Positions 47,020 through 55,330 of a DNA stretch of 64,000 nucleotides are shown one piece after another. The notes beneath the pieces are model-generated. The model ran no database searches and was not told where the DNA came from. It was given only the letters and a program-made list of their open reading frames with translations. Positions within the stretch are counted from its first letter, which is position 1. The number at the start of each line of letters is the position of its first letter. Source of the stretch: Rhizobium freirei PRF 81. GTDB taxonomy: Bacteria; Pseudomonadota; Alphaproteobacteria; Rhizobiales; Rhizobiaceae. The position numbers were made by a program, and so were the translations under genes. The stretch covers positions 1-64,000 of the forward strand of contig NZ_AQHN01000006.1 of the NCBI RefSeq assembly GCF_000359745.1. The letters are read 5' to 3'.

Positions 47020-47247
47020 TTATCCGCGTTGGGAATGAACGCGATCGAGCTTTTCGAGAATGTCCAGAGCACGATCTTTGTCGCCCCTGGCCGCCCTGAG
47101 CCGAAACCTTGTCTCGGCGTCGAACTCGGTAAGTGCTTTTGTGGTCAGTTCTTCGAAAAGCTTGTTGAGACTTGTCCCGCGAGCGGCGGCAAGAGCCTTC
47201 AGCCGTTCGTGCTGATCGTTTGGAAGGCGAATTGTCAGCGTGCTCAT
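47020..47247 (-). CDS. Ribbon-helix-helix antitoxin (CopG/HicB-like DNA-binding)
   Basis: The 75-residue protein begins MSTLTIRLPNDQHERLKALAAARGTSLNKL, a classic ribbon-helix-helix motif, and has a charged helical tail ALDILEKLDRVHSQRG that could embrace a toxin. It is preceded by GGAGGA and starts one base after the PIN gene stop (TGACATG), so the two are coupled. The pair is a type II toxin-antitoxin candidate in toxin-first order. Confidence 0.85.
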   Translation of the reverse strand: MSTLTIRLPNDQHERLKALAAARGTSLNKLFEELTTKALTEFDAETRFRLRAARGDKDRALDILEKLDRVHSQRG

Positions 47248-47248
47248 G

Positions 47249-47674
47249 TCAAAGCTTCCTCCGAATAAGGAACTCACCTGCTGCATGAATTTCCAGTTGC
47301 CGAAATAGCAATTCAGCTTGGGCGAAATCTTTCTTGTTTGCCGTTATCAGCGCCGAAGCGCCGCCACCGACCGCGAGTTCGATCAAATGATTGTCTCCTT
47401 CGTCGCGCAAGTTTGGGCGCCACAAGTAATATATGGGAATCCACAGGCAGCTTGAAAGAAACGCATCGAGGAGCGCGGTGCGCTCTTCTTTTGAGATGAA
47501 TCGATTATCGAAAAGGGCATCTCTTCCGCAAACATCCTCGTATTCGGCAAACAAGGCGTTGCTGATCAATGGAACTAGGCGCTCTTCTAGACAAAGGCGG
47601 ATGACCCGTCGTGGCGCCCCATCGGCGTTCATGATCGCAGAAACGAAAACGTTCGCGTCAATGACAACCTTCAT
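47249..47674 (-). CDS. PIN-domain toxin (putative toxin-antitoxin nuclease)
   Basis: The 141-residue protein starts MKVVIDANVFVSAIMN, giving the first Asp of the PIN active site. Further acidic residues lie at FAEYEDVCGRD, NLRDEGDNHLIELAV (the Asp-Asp pair) and ITANKKDF. It fits the COG1569 PIN group, presumed Mg-dependent RNases. It precedes its antitoxin, and an operator-like palindrome sits just upstream. No strong ribosome-binding site is visible before the ATG at 47674. Confidence 0.88.
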   Translation of the reverse strand: MKVVIDANVFVSAIMNADGAPRRVIRLCLEERLVPLISNALFAEYEDVCGRDALFDNRFISKEERTALLDAFLSSCLWIPIYYLWRPNLRDEGDNHLIELAVGGGASALITANKKDFAQAELLFRQLEIHAAGEFLIRRKL

Positions 47675-47681
47675 GAGAAAA

Positions 47682-47701
47682 TGATAGCATATATGCTGTC
47701 A
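47682..47701 (-). promoter_or_regulatory. Operator-like palindrome of the PIN/RHH pair
   Basis: AGCATATATGCT (47686-47697) is a perfect 12-bp palindrome, extended to 20 bases with one mismatched pair. It ends 8 bases before the PIN start codon. A ribbon-helix-helix protein would bind such a site and repress its own operon. Its nearness to the start leaves little leader. Confidence 0.55.
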
Positions 47702-47723
47702 CTTTCAAAGATGTGGCGGCCGA

Positions 47724-48074
47724 TTAAGCCTCGAAGAAGCTCGTATAAATATCGGGCTTGAAACCAATGAGCAACTTGTCGCCTGCCTCCAGGACCGGAC
47801 GCTTGATCATCGAAGGCTGCGACAGCATCAGCTGAATGGCCTTGTCCTTCGAAAGGTCGGTGCGATCCGCTTCCGGCAGGGCCTTGAAAGTCGTGCCGGC
47901 GCGGTTGAGCACGACTTCCCAACCGGCTTCCTGGGTCCAGCGCTCCAGATGATCCCGGTCGATGCCAACCGCCTTGTAATCGTGGAAATCATAGGCGATG
48001 CCGTGGTCCTCGAGCCAGGTCCGGGCCTTCTTCATCGTGTCGCAGTTCTTGATGCCGTAAATGGTGATCGTCAT
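47724..48074 (-). CDS. ArsC/Spx-family (YffB-like) thioredoxin-fold protein
   Basis: The 116-residue protein starts MTITIYGIKNCDTMKKARTWL, which has the single Cys (Cys11) of the ArsC/YffB group and not the CxxC of thioredoxins. The ending KRPVLEAGDKLLIGF matches the family anion-binding region. YffB-like proteins are of unknown function, possibly glutathione-dependent thiol reductases. ATG 48074 is preferred; an earlier start at 48107 adds 11 residues. Confidence 0.88.
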   Translation of the reverse strand: MTITIYGIKNCDTMKKARTWLEDHGIAYDFHDYKAVGIDRDHLERWTQEAGWEVVLNRAGTTFKALPEADRTDLSKDKAIQLMLSQPSMIKRPVLEAGDKLLIGFKPDIYTSFFEA

Positions 48075-48190
48075 GGCGAATCCGTCTCTTGCTGTTCGAT
48101 AGCGCATAGCATGCGAGTAAAGCCGGGTAAAAGGCGGCCAGACGGCGAAGCGGTTCTCTCATCCGTTGCAGTTGCCGCCAATAACCCTGT

Positions 48191-48211
48191 AAATATGCGG
48201 CGTGCATATTT
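48191..48211 (+). promoter_or_regulatory. MarR-type operator palindrome upstream
   Basis: AAATATGC (48191-48198) and GCATATTT (48204-48211) are perfect inverted arms around a 5-base centre. The palindrome ends 17 bases before the MarR start. A related TGCAT-T-ATGCA site lies after the gene at 48788-48798. The position supports autorepression by the MarR protein. Confidence 0.65.
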
Positions 48212-48228
48212 ATCGCGCGGGTTGGAGC

Positions 48229-48750
48229 ATGGCGAGAGACCAGGAAATATTGCGGCTGGAGAACCTTTTTGGCGCCATGAGCCTTGCTCTGGTCGACAAG
48301 ATGGAGAAGGCCTTTGTTGATGAAACCGGCCTTGGCCCGAGTGCGATTGCGGCGATCGTTCAGATTGGCACCGAGCCTGGGTTGACGATAGAGACCTTGC
48401 GCCGAATGATCTCGCTCTCCCATTCGGCCACCGTACGCCTCGTCGATCAGCTGGCGGCGTCCGATCTCGTGCTGCGCGCCGGCGGCGTCGAGGGGGACAA
48501 GCGCGCCCGCTCGCTGCAGCTGACCGAGGCCGGGCGGACACTGTTTGGCAAGAGCCTTGCCGCTCGCCGTGCCGTCATCGACCGAGCCTTCAAAGTGCTG
48601 AAACCGGAAGAGACCGAGCAACTCGGCCGTCTGGTGGAGAAGTTGCTGCCGGCTTTGGTCGACCTCGGCGACGATCAGGATGTGGTCTGCCGCGTTTGCG
48701 ATCAGGGTGTCTGCGATCAGGATCGCTGCCCCATCGCCTTCATGTCCTAA
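48229..48750 (+). CDS. MarR-family regulator with cysteine-rich C-terminal tail
   Basis: The 173-residue protein is a MarR-type winged helix dimer: GLGPSAIAAIVQIGTEPGLTIETLRRMISLSHSATVRLVDQLAASDLVL is the helix-turn-helix and recognition helix, and GVEGDKRARSLQLTEAG is the wing. The last about 25 residues carry four cysteines (CRVCDQGVCDQDRC), unusual for MarR proteins and suited to metal binding or redox sensing. The ATG at 48229 is chosen; a GTG at 48202 would overlap the operator. Palindromes flank the gene on both sides. Confidence 0.88.
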   Translation: MARDQEILRLENLFGAMSLALVDKMEKAFVDETGLGPSAIAAIVQIGTEPGLTIETLRRMISLSHSATVRLVDQLAASDLVLRAGGVEGDKRARSLQLTEAGRTLFGKSLAARRAVIDRAFKVLKPEETEQLGRLVEKLLPALVDLGDDQDVVCRVCDQGVCDQDRCPIAFMS

Positions 48751-48787
48751 CCTCAAAGGGGCAGCCTTGACAGGCTTTGAATATATG

Positions 48788-48798
48788 TGCATTATGCA
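48788..48798. promoter_or_regulatory. Second palindrome, downstream of the MarR gene
   Basis: TGCAT-T-ATGCA is a perfect 11-bp palindrome in an AT-rich stretch (also ATACATGTAT nearby), 38 bases after the MarR stop and 75 before a small open frame. Its core is like the upstream operator, so the MarR protein may also control the small gene downstream. Confidence 0.45.
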
Positions 48799-48872
48799 TA
48801 CATGTATTTTAAGGCGCATAACTTGCGCCTCTTGATGGTCTGAACACCGCCTGCATCGCTTCGATCGGAGGC

Positions 48873-49034
48873 ATGACCTTAGTGGAAAATCGTTGGATTC
48901 TTGCCCGGCTACCGGGCGGGGTGCGCGCCGCATTTGTCGGCGCACTGGATCATACCCGCCGCCTCGGCACTCTTCTTCGGGAAGCGGCGGCGATCGCCTT
49001 TACCTTGCGCTGCAAGGTGATCGACCGCCGCTAA
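48873..49034 (+). CDS. Possible small protein, 53 aa
   Basis: Translation from ATG 48873 gives 53 residues, starting MTLVENRWILARLPGG and ending RCKVIDRR, with an amphipathic middle rich in Arg and Ala. GGAGG lies very close to the ATG (one to two bases), so initiation may instead occur at the GTG at 48882 (50 residues). I recognise no domain. It lies in the same direction as the MarR gene and behind a palindrome resembling its operator. It converges on the aspartoacylase-family gene. Confidence 0.4.
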   Translation: MTLVENRWILARLPGGVRAAFVGALDHTRRLGTLLREAAAIAFTLRCKVIDRR

Positions 49035-49039
49035 CCACG

Positions 49040-50101
49040 TCAGTCTTCCAGCGTGCCGGGCTTACGGGCGACAGAGCTTGGCTTGTCGGAGCCGATCTTC
49101 ATCAGATCGCCGCGCCTGCGCACGAGCCGGTCCGAAACGCGGGTCACGATGAGGCCGGCCTGCGGCGCACGGACCTCGATGGTTCCATCCGGCATGCCGG
49201 GTGCGGTGATGATCGTCGCTAGCATATCGCCTTGTGCAACGCGTTCGCCGATATTGCGATGGAAAAGCACCGCGCCGGCCTGGGGAGCGCGGATTATCTC
49301 GACGTTGTCGAGTGGAACTGCCGGCCCGGCAAAAGCTGGGAGATGAACGCTGTCGCCGCGCACGGCGCCGCGCGCCGCGAGAAACCGCCAAAGCCCCTCC
49401 GCGTCTTGCTTCGCCATCTCGGCATAGACGTCGCGCGTGCCGCGCAATTCGACCGTCACCGACAGCTTGCCCGGCAACTTTACCTTCTTCTCGCCTGGCA
49501 CTTCGTATTTCCAGGCGAAGCTCACGGCTTCCTCGAAAGCCGAGCTTTCTCCATCCGAAAGCAGCACGGCATCCATTTTCAAGGCGGCCGCAAGATCGGA
49601 GGCCTCAGGCCAGAAGGCCTCGTCGATATAGGCATATTGCAGGGATTCGTCGTCGCAATGGAGATCGATGACCAGATCGGCACCGAGCGCCATATGGATC
49701 AGCTGACGCTTCAGCCGGTCGACGGCGGAATAGCGCTCGAGATTTTCGGTCAGGAGAGAGCGGTCGCGGAGCGAAATCAGCGGAAAATCGCGGTTGAAAT
49801 TGGTGCGCGATCCCAGATCGAAGCGGCCTTGCATCTCGCCGAAATGCGATTGCGCCGCCCCGATCGGATTGGCATGCGGCACCACGACGATATCGCTCAG
49901 GATGGCGCCTTCGGTCTCCGCCTGCCGCAGTCTCTCGCAGAGGAAGTGGACGAGCGCCGTCCCCGGCAGCTCGCCGGCATGAAGTGCAGCCTGGATGTAG
50001 ATCTTCGGCGCACTGGCATCCTTGCCGGCGAAATGCAGAACCGGCAGCCGCCACGCAATGCCTGGAGTATCGCCCTCGATGACGATTTCGGTGATATCCA
50101 C
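49040..50101 (-). CDS. Succinylglutamate desuccinylase / aspartoacylase family protein
   Basis: The 353-residue protein is a zinc carboxypeptidase-like (M14-fold) hydrolase. Zinc ligands are His41 and Glu44 (ALHAGELPG) and a later His (VIDLHCDDES). FNRDFPL corresponds to the NRxFP substrate motif of the family. The C-terminal beta-barrel (from about 250, RAPQAGAVLFHR and VRAPQAGLIVTR) is a duplicated cap-like domain. The family removes acyl groups from amino acids or related amides; the exact substrate is unknown. It is not next to other arginine-catabolic genes. Confidence 0.9.
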   Translation of the reverse strand: MDITEIVIEGDTPGIAWRLPVLHFAGKDASAPKIYIQAALHAGELPGTALVHFLCERLRQAETEGAILSDIVVVPHANPIGAAQSHFGEMQGRFDLGSRTNFNRDFPLISLRDRSLLTENLERYSAVDRLKRQLIHMALGADLVIDLHCDDESLQYAYIDEAFWPEASDLAAALKMDAVLLSDGESSAFEEAVSFAWKYEVPGEKKVKLPGKLSVTVELRGTRDVYAEMAKQDAEGLWRFLAARGAVRGDSVHLPAFAGPAVPLDNVEIIRAPQAGAVLFHRNIGERVAQGDMLATIITAPGMPDGTIEVRAPQAGLIVTRVSDRLVRRRGDLMKIGSDKPSSVARKPGTLED

Positions 50102-50196
50102 GTAAGGGCCTCCTCATGATGATGATCGGAGACCCATATCAAGCCATCGCTGTCTTCCGCAACAATTGCAGCCGTTTGACCGCATGGAGCAGCCGG

Positions 50197-51378
50197 TCAG
50201 GGGCCGCGATGTCTTCGCAGACCGAGGCTTAGGAGAAGGCTGAGCAGCACGGCGCCGACGCCGAGCGAGAAGGGGGCGGCATAGCCGAGATGATCGGCGG
50301 CGATGCCGGCGATAGGACCGGTTGCGCCGAGCGAGACGTCGAGAAAGATCGAATAGAGCCCAAGTGCGACGCCGCGGTTCTGCGGCGGGATGCGCACCAT
50401 CGCCTCATTGCCAAGCGCCGGGAACACCGGTGCGAAACCGGCGCCGGCAAGGGCTGCGCCGATGATGGCGACTGTCGGCGAGGGCGCAAGTGCCAACAAT
50501 GCTAGGCCGATCACCTCGACGACGAGTGAAATGCGCACCAGCGGCAGACCGCCGAACCGGGCAACGGCTTGCGCAAGGCCAAGGCGAACGCCCATGAAGG
50601 CGAGACCGAAGACGCTGAGCGCGAAGGAAGCGCCCTCCCAGCCGCGGCTATGGAAGAACAGGGCGACAAAGGCCATGACCACGCCGAAACCGCTGGAGGC
50701 GAGGGCTAGCGCTACGCCGAAAGGCGCGACGCGGCTTAGCACCTGGCCAGTGCCGATACCCTTTTCCTTCACGCCTGGCACGGGCGGCCGGGTTTGCGCC
50801 AGCATCAGCCCGGCGATGGCGAGGAGGATCGTGACCACACCTATGGAAGCGAAGCCATATTGCCCCTGCAGCCAGGCGCCGAAGGGAGCGGCCAGCGCGA
50901 TGCCGCCGTAAGTGGCGATGCCGTTCCAGGAGATGATGCGAACGGTCTCGCGCGATCCCATCAGGCCGATCGCCCAGGTGATCGCCGCGGTACTGACCCA
51001 GCTTTCGCCGATCCCAAGCGCCAGTCGCCCTGCAAGGAGGAAAGCTAGGCTTGCCGTCGGGACGTGAACCGTAAAGGTGGAGGCGATCGTCAGCATGCCC
51101 GAAAGCCCGTAGGCGAGGAAGCCGAGAAGCACCGAGCGGCGCGGCCCGTATTGATCGCAGAGGCGGCCCACATGGGCGCGGCTGATGATGGTTGCCACGT
51201 ATTGCGTGCTGACGGCGATGCCTGCCCAGATGACGCCGAAGCCGAGGCCGCTGTCGACATAGGTCGGCAGCACGGCGAGCGGAAGGCCGATGGCTATGTA
51301 GCCGAAGAATGTCAGTGCAACGATGGAAACGAGAGCCAGGGTCGAGTTGAACCTGATGGTCTGGGAGGCTGTGTTCAC
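50197..51378 (-). CDS. MFS transporter, YhhS/YfcJ (UPF0226) family
   Basis: The 393-residue protein has twelve transmembrane helices and closely follows YhhS: FGYIAIGLPLAVLPTYV, WAGIAVSTQYVATIISR, GIGESWVSTAAITWAIGLMGS, VRIISWNGIATYGGIALAAPFGAW and the late GLYSIFLDVSLGATGPIAGI. I used GTG 51378 because the frame before it is not conserved; an earlier ATG at 51513 is possible. YhhS was linked to drug tolerance (glyphosate) in E. coli; the substrate here is unknown. Confidence 0.9.
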   Translation of the reverse strand: MNTASQTIRFNSTLALVSIVALTFFGYIAIGLPLAVLPTYVDSGLGFGVIWAGIAVSTQYVATIISRAHVGRLCDQYGPRRSVLLGFLAYGLSGMLTIASTFTVHVPTASLAFLLAGRLALGIGESWVSTAAITWAIGLMGSRETVRIISWNGIATYGGIALAAPFGAWLQGQYGFASIGVVTILLAIAGLMLAQTRPPVPGVKEKGIGTGQVLSRVAPFGVALALASSGFGVVMAFVALFFHSRGWEGASFALSVFGLAFMGVRLGLAQAVARFGGLPLVRISLVVEVIGLALLALAPSPTVAIIGAALAGAGFAPVFPALGNEAMVRIPPQNRGVALGLYSIFLDVSLGATGPIAGIAADHLGYAAPFSLGVGAVLLSLLLSLGLRRHRGP

Positions 51379-51642
51379 GGGATATCGCCTGCAGGCACCG
51401 GCAGGAGCGATGCCCAAACTGTTTGCCACGAAAGGTCGAGATTTCGTATCGCGTAGATATGGCGGCGATAACCGAATGGCCGCGCGTCGCCATGAACAAC
51501 GCGTATCAGGCAAATGCAGCTGAGGTCAACGAATTGCTGCCTTGCAGCAAAATCCGTTGACGGCATGCCGATAATGTGCGTCGAGCCCCAAAAAATCTGT
51601 GATGCGGGCGGGGCCAATGGGCAGCCCCCGCCCGCATGAACT

Positions 51643-52617
51643 CTACATCGTCAAGACGACGCTGGCCGTCGTGCGACCGGCTTCGAGATCCGCATGAGCC
51701 CGCGCTGCATCCTTCAGCTCATATTCGGCGCCGATCGGATTGATCAACCCGGCCTGCAGGTGCTCCATCAGGGCCGCGGTGCCCCGGCGGTATAGCTCCG
51801 GATCGTTTGCATAGGTCAACACGCTTGGGCGCGACAGGCCGATAGCGCGGGGTGCGGTCAATTCCCCGATTTCGACCGGGGGTATAGGACCGGCCGCCTG
51901 GCCGAGGCTCGCGACCATGCCGAAGGGGCGTACGGTGGCGAGCGTCCGCGACAGCATCGTTCCGCCGATCCCGTCGACGGCCAGATGCACGCCGCGACCA
52001 TCGGCGACGCGGCGGGTTTCCTCTACCCAGTCGTCCGACGTGTGCAGCAGAACCACGTCCGCGCCGGCCTCGTAGGCGAAGCCGGCCTTGGTTTCGGAGC
52101 CGACCGTGGCGATGACGTTGGCGCCGAGGCGTTTGGCAAGGCGCGTGACGAGCTGGCCGACACCGCCGGCTGCCGCATGTACCAGAACCCATTCACCCGA
52201 TTTCAGCGGATAGACCTTTTGCAGCACCATATGGGCGGTAAGCCCGCGCAGCATCGTGCTGCCGGCGACCCGCTCGCTGACGCCGTCGGGCAGTTTCACC
52301 AGCCGGCTGGCAGACAGCGTGCGCACCTCGGCATAGCTGCCGAGCGGATGGCCGACATAGGCGACACGGTCGCCGACCTCCAGCTCGCTAACGTCGGAGC
52401 CGAGCGCCTCGACGACGCCGGCACCCTCGAAGCCGAGGACGCTCTGACCCGGCGGCAGCGGGTAGAGGCCGGAACGAAAATAGATGTCGACGAAATTGAC
52501 GCCAGAGATGCTTTGGCGGATCCGGGCTTGGCCGGGGCCTGGTTCGGTGGCGGGGAGATCGACGGCTTTCATGGCCTCGGGTCCGCCGGGGCCGGTAATG
52601 GCAATCGCTAGGGGCAT
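51643..52617 (-). CDS. Quinone oxidoreductase (MDR superfamily, zeta-crystallin-like)
   Basis: The 324-residue protein is a zinc-free medium-chain dehydrogenase/reductase. VNFVDIYFRSGLYPLP and LGFEGAGVVEALG are typical, and AAAGGVG at 148-154 is the NADPH-binding turn. It reduces quinones with NADPH and is cytosolic. The ATG at 52617 follows AAAGGAGA; an upstream ATG at 52698 overlaps the LysR promoter region. It faces a LysR gene across 91 bp and is its likely target. Confidence 0.93.
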   Translation of the reverse strand: MPLAIAITGPGGPEAMKAVDLPATEPGPGQARIRQSISGVNFVDIYFRSGLYPLPPGQSVLGFEGAGVVEALGSDVSELEVGDRVAYVGHPLGSYAEVRTLSASRLVKLPDGVSERVAGSTMLRGLTAHMVLQKVYPLKSGEWVLVHAAAGGVGQLVTRLAKRLGANVIATVGSETKAGFAYEAGADVVLLHTSDDWVEETRRVADGRGVHLAVDGIGGTMLSRTLATVRPFGMVASLGQAAGPIPPVEIGELTAPRAIGLSRPSVLTYANDPELYRRGTAALMEHLQAGLINPIGAEYELKDAARAHADLEAGRTTASVVLTM

Positions 52618-52692
52618 GCAGAAGTCTCCTTTCGGGAGATCTTTGACCATAAACCCCGACTTGAATAAATTCGGTATGAACTCACCATATCT

Positions 52693-52706
52693 GTGCAATA
52701 ATGCAC
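52693..52706. promoter_or_regulatory. Palindrome in the quinone oxidoreductase/LysR divergent region
   Basis: GTGCA-ATAA-TGCAC is a perfect 14-bp palindrome that ends two bases before the LysR ATG and lies 75 bases upstream of the oxidoreductase start. LysR proteins often bind such inverted repeats and control the divergent gene. Because it overlaps the LysR translation start, autorepression is also possible. Confidence 0.55.
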
Positions 52707-52708
52707 TG

Positions 52709-53590
52709 ATGATCGATTGGCAGGATCTTCTTCATTTTGCCGCCCTGGCGCGAGCGGGCTCGCTCTCGGCGGCAGCCCGGGAGCTCGGCGTCGACCACGC
52801 AACGGTCGGCCGGCGCATTGCTTCACTGGAGCGGTCGCTGGATTTGCGCCTCATAGACCGACGGCCGCGGACTTCGCCTTTGACGGCCGACGGCCGCGCC
52901 ATCGCCGAGCTGGTGGCCGGCATGGAGGAAAATGTCGAGGCGATCAGACGCTACTCGAAGAGCGCTGTCGCCGGCCTTTCCGCTGCCGTCAAGATCAGTG
53001 CGCCGCCGTCGGTCGCCGCCCATCTTCTCGCTCCGAAAGCGGCACTGTTCCGCAGCAAGCACCCGGATATCACCCTCACGATAGCAGGCGTCACCCGCCG
53101 CGCCGCGCTCAATCAGGGCGAGGCGGATATCGCCGTGCGCATGACGCGGCCGGAGGAGAGCGATCTATTGGTGCGGCGCATCGGCGTCATGCGCTTCGGC
53201 CTTTACGCCATTCCGGCGGTCGCGCAGATGCCGGAGAAGGATTGGGCCTTCATCGGTTACGATATCGGGCTGGAATATCTGACGCAGCAGACCTGGCTGC
53301 GCAGTCTGCTGGAAGGCCGCCCAATCGTCTTTCGCGCCACCGATGTCTTCGGTCAGCTCGAGGCTGCTCGCGCCGGGCTCGGCGTCGTGGCGCTTCCGGC
53401 CTTTCTGGGTGATGGCGAGGCGGGGTTGGTGCGCCTGCCGGTGGCGATCCCATCGCCCACGCGTGATCTCTGGCTCGTCACCTATCCGGATCTCCGGCGC
53501 TCGCCAGCCATCCGCGCAGTGATGGATTTTGTCACCGACATCATCGGTCGAAGCTGCCCCTTGCGCGACGTTGCCGATGCAGCTTCCTAA
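52709..53590 (+). CDS. LysR-family transcriptional regulator
   Basis: The 293-residue protein has the N-terminal HTH (residues about 1-60, FAALARAGSLSAAARELGVDHATVGRRIASLERSL) and a substrate-binding domain (about 90-285). The unusual helix with DHATVGRR instead of TxxAVSxQ marks the GcvA/AmpR-unlike group seen near oxidoreductases. No ribosome-binding site is seen before ATG 52709, so a leaderless or weak start is possible. It is divergent from the quinone oxidoreductase gene. Confidence 0.92.
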   Translation: MIDWQDLLHFAALARAGSLSAAARELGVDHATVGRRIASLERSLDLRLIDRRPRTSPLTADGRAIAELVAGMEENVEAIRRYSKSAVAGLSAAVKISAPPSVAAHLLAPKAALFRSKHPDITLTIAGVTRRAALNQGEADIAVRMTRPEESDLLVRRIGVMRFGLYAIPAVAQMPEKDWAFIGYDIGLEYLTQQTWLRSLLEGRPIVFRATDVFGQLEAARAGLGVVALPAFLGDGEAGLVRLPVAIPSPTRDLWLVTYPDLRRSPAIRAVMDFVTDIIGRSCPLRDVADAAS

Positions 53591-53680
53591 GGTGCGGTTT
53601 TCAGGGCTTATTTTCTTGTTGCAGCGTGACGGCGAATCTCTATCCATAGGTGGATGGGCCATACTTACGGTCGGTGATCG

Positions 53681-55321
53681 ATGACGAAACTGGGCAGTTG
53701 GGTCGTGGTGGACAAGGCAGATCTGGTTGCCGGCATATCGGTTGCCGGGCTGATGCTGCCGGAAGCGGTGGCTTACGCAGGCATTGCCGGGCTGCCGCCG
53801 CATCGGGCCATTCTCGCGGGCATTGCCGGTTGTCTCATCTATGCCATATTCGGCCGCAGCCGCTTCGCCATCATCTCACCGACATCCTCATCCGCCGCTA
53901 TTCTCGCCGCAACATTGGCAGTGGTGCCGGGCGATGCCACGATCAAGGCCGGGCTGGCGACGGTCGCGGTGGCGCTGGCCGGCATTCTTTTCGTTGTTGC
54001 CGGTGCGCTGCGCCTCGGCGGCATCACCGGCTTCATCTCGCGGCCCGTGCTGCGCGGTTTCGCGCTGGGGCTGGCGATTACCATCATTCTGCATCAGCTG
54101 CCGATCCTGGTCGGCGTGCCGGTGCAGGGCTCCAACATTCTGACCTACGCGGCCGCCCTGTTCGGCGCTGTCCTGCAATGGAATCCGATCAGCGTCGCCG
54201 TCGGCATCGCGGCGCTGGCGGCATTGTTGCTGCTCAAACGTATGCCGGGCATTCCCGGTGCCTTCCTCGTGCTGGTCGCGGGCATCCTCGCTTCCTACCT
54301 GTTCGGCCTTGAGGCGCACGGCGTCAAGCTGGTCGGCACCATCGAGATCCTGCCGCAATGGCCGTCGCTGCCGGATGCCGACTGGACGGCCTATTCACGG
54401 TTGGCGCAGTTTACCGTGCCGCTCGTGCTTATCCTCTTTGCCGAATCCTGGGGCACGATGCGGGCCTTGGCGTTGCGCTACGGCGAGACGCTGGAGGTCA
54501 ATCGCGAACTCGGTGCGCTCGGCGCGGCGAATATCGCGAGCGCCCTTGTCCAGGGCATGCCGGTCGGCGCGGGCTTTTCCGCCGGATTCGCCAGCGAGGC
54601 GGCCGGTGCGAAGACGCGGGCAACCACCGTTTTCGCCGCTATCGGTCTTGCTATCCTGATTGCCTGCGCCGGGCCGCTGGTGGCGCTTCTGCCGGAGCCG
54701 GTGCTGGCCGCGGTAGTGATCGCCGCCCTGACCCATGCACTCGATCCGAGCCCTATCCTGCGCCTGCGCCGCCTGCATCGCGATTTCTACGTGGCGCTGG
54801 GCGCCGCTGTTGGCGTGCTGGCGTTCGGCGTGCTCAACGGCATGCTGCTGGCGATCGCGCTCTCGCTGGCCGCCATGATGCATCGCCTGGCATCGCCCTA
54901 TGTCGCCCGTCTTGGGCGGCTTGGCGGCAGCCACAATTTTGTTGATGTCAGTCGCCATGGCGATGCGTCCGAAATGCCGGGCATTGTCATCTGGCGCCCA
55001 GGCGAAACCCTGTTTTTCGGCAATGCCGATACGATCTTCGGCGCGATAATGTCGGGCAGCCGACGCGAGGCAGGCTTGCGGGCTATCATTCTCAGCCTGG
55101 AAGAGAGTTCCGATATCGACAGCACGGCCATGGACGCACTGATGGAATTCGACAAAGCCATGCAGCGCACCGGTCTGCGCGTCCAGTTCGCCCGCGCGCA
55201 TGACCGCGTGCGCGATCTCATGGTCCTCGCTGGCGTTCCGGACGTCGGCAACCGCTGCAGCTTCAGCGTTGATGACGCCGTGACGGCGGTGATGGCAGAT
55301 GGCAATCAGCCGAAGGCTTGA
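53681..55321 (+). CDS. SulP-family anion transporter with STAS domain
   Basis: The 546-residue protein has about twelve to fourteen transmembrane helices in the sulfate-permease repeat fold: GISVAGLMLPEAVAYAGIAGLPP is the signature, and FGRSRFAIISPTSSSAAI follows. The C-terminal STAS domain (about 440-540) has IILSLEESSDIDSTAMDALMEF. It likely moves sulfate or another anion such as bicarbonate or a dicarboxylate. The substrate is not defined by the sequence, and no cys genes are near. Confidence 0.93.
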   Translation: MTKLGSWVVVDKADLVAGISVAGLMLPEAVAYAGIAGLPPHRAILAGIAGCLIYAIFGRSRFAIISPTSSSAAILAATLAVVPGDATIKAGLATVAVALAGILFVVAGALRLGGITGFISRPVLRGFALGLAITIILHQLPILVGVPVQGSNILTYAAALFGAVLQWNPISVAVGIAALAALLLLKRMPGIPGAFLVLVAGILASYLFGLEAHGVKLVGTIEILPQWPSLPDADWTAYSRLAQFTVPLVLILFAESWGTMRALALRYGETLEVNRELGALGAANIASALVQGMPVGAGFSAGFASEAAGAKTRATTVFAAIGLAILIACAGPLVALLPEPVLAAVVIAALTHALDPSPILRLRRLHRDFYVALGAAVGVLAFGVLNGMLLAIALSLAAMMHRLASPYVARLGRLGGSHNFVDVSRHGDASEMPGIVIWRPGETLFFGNADTIFGAIMSGSRREAGLRAIILSLEESSDIDSTAMDALMEFDKAMQRTGLRVQFARAHDRVRDLMVLAGVPDVGNRCSFSVDDAVTAVMADGNQPKA

Positions 55322-55330
55322 GCGTGGGGT

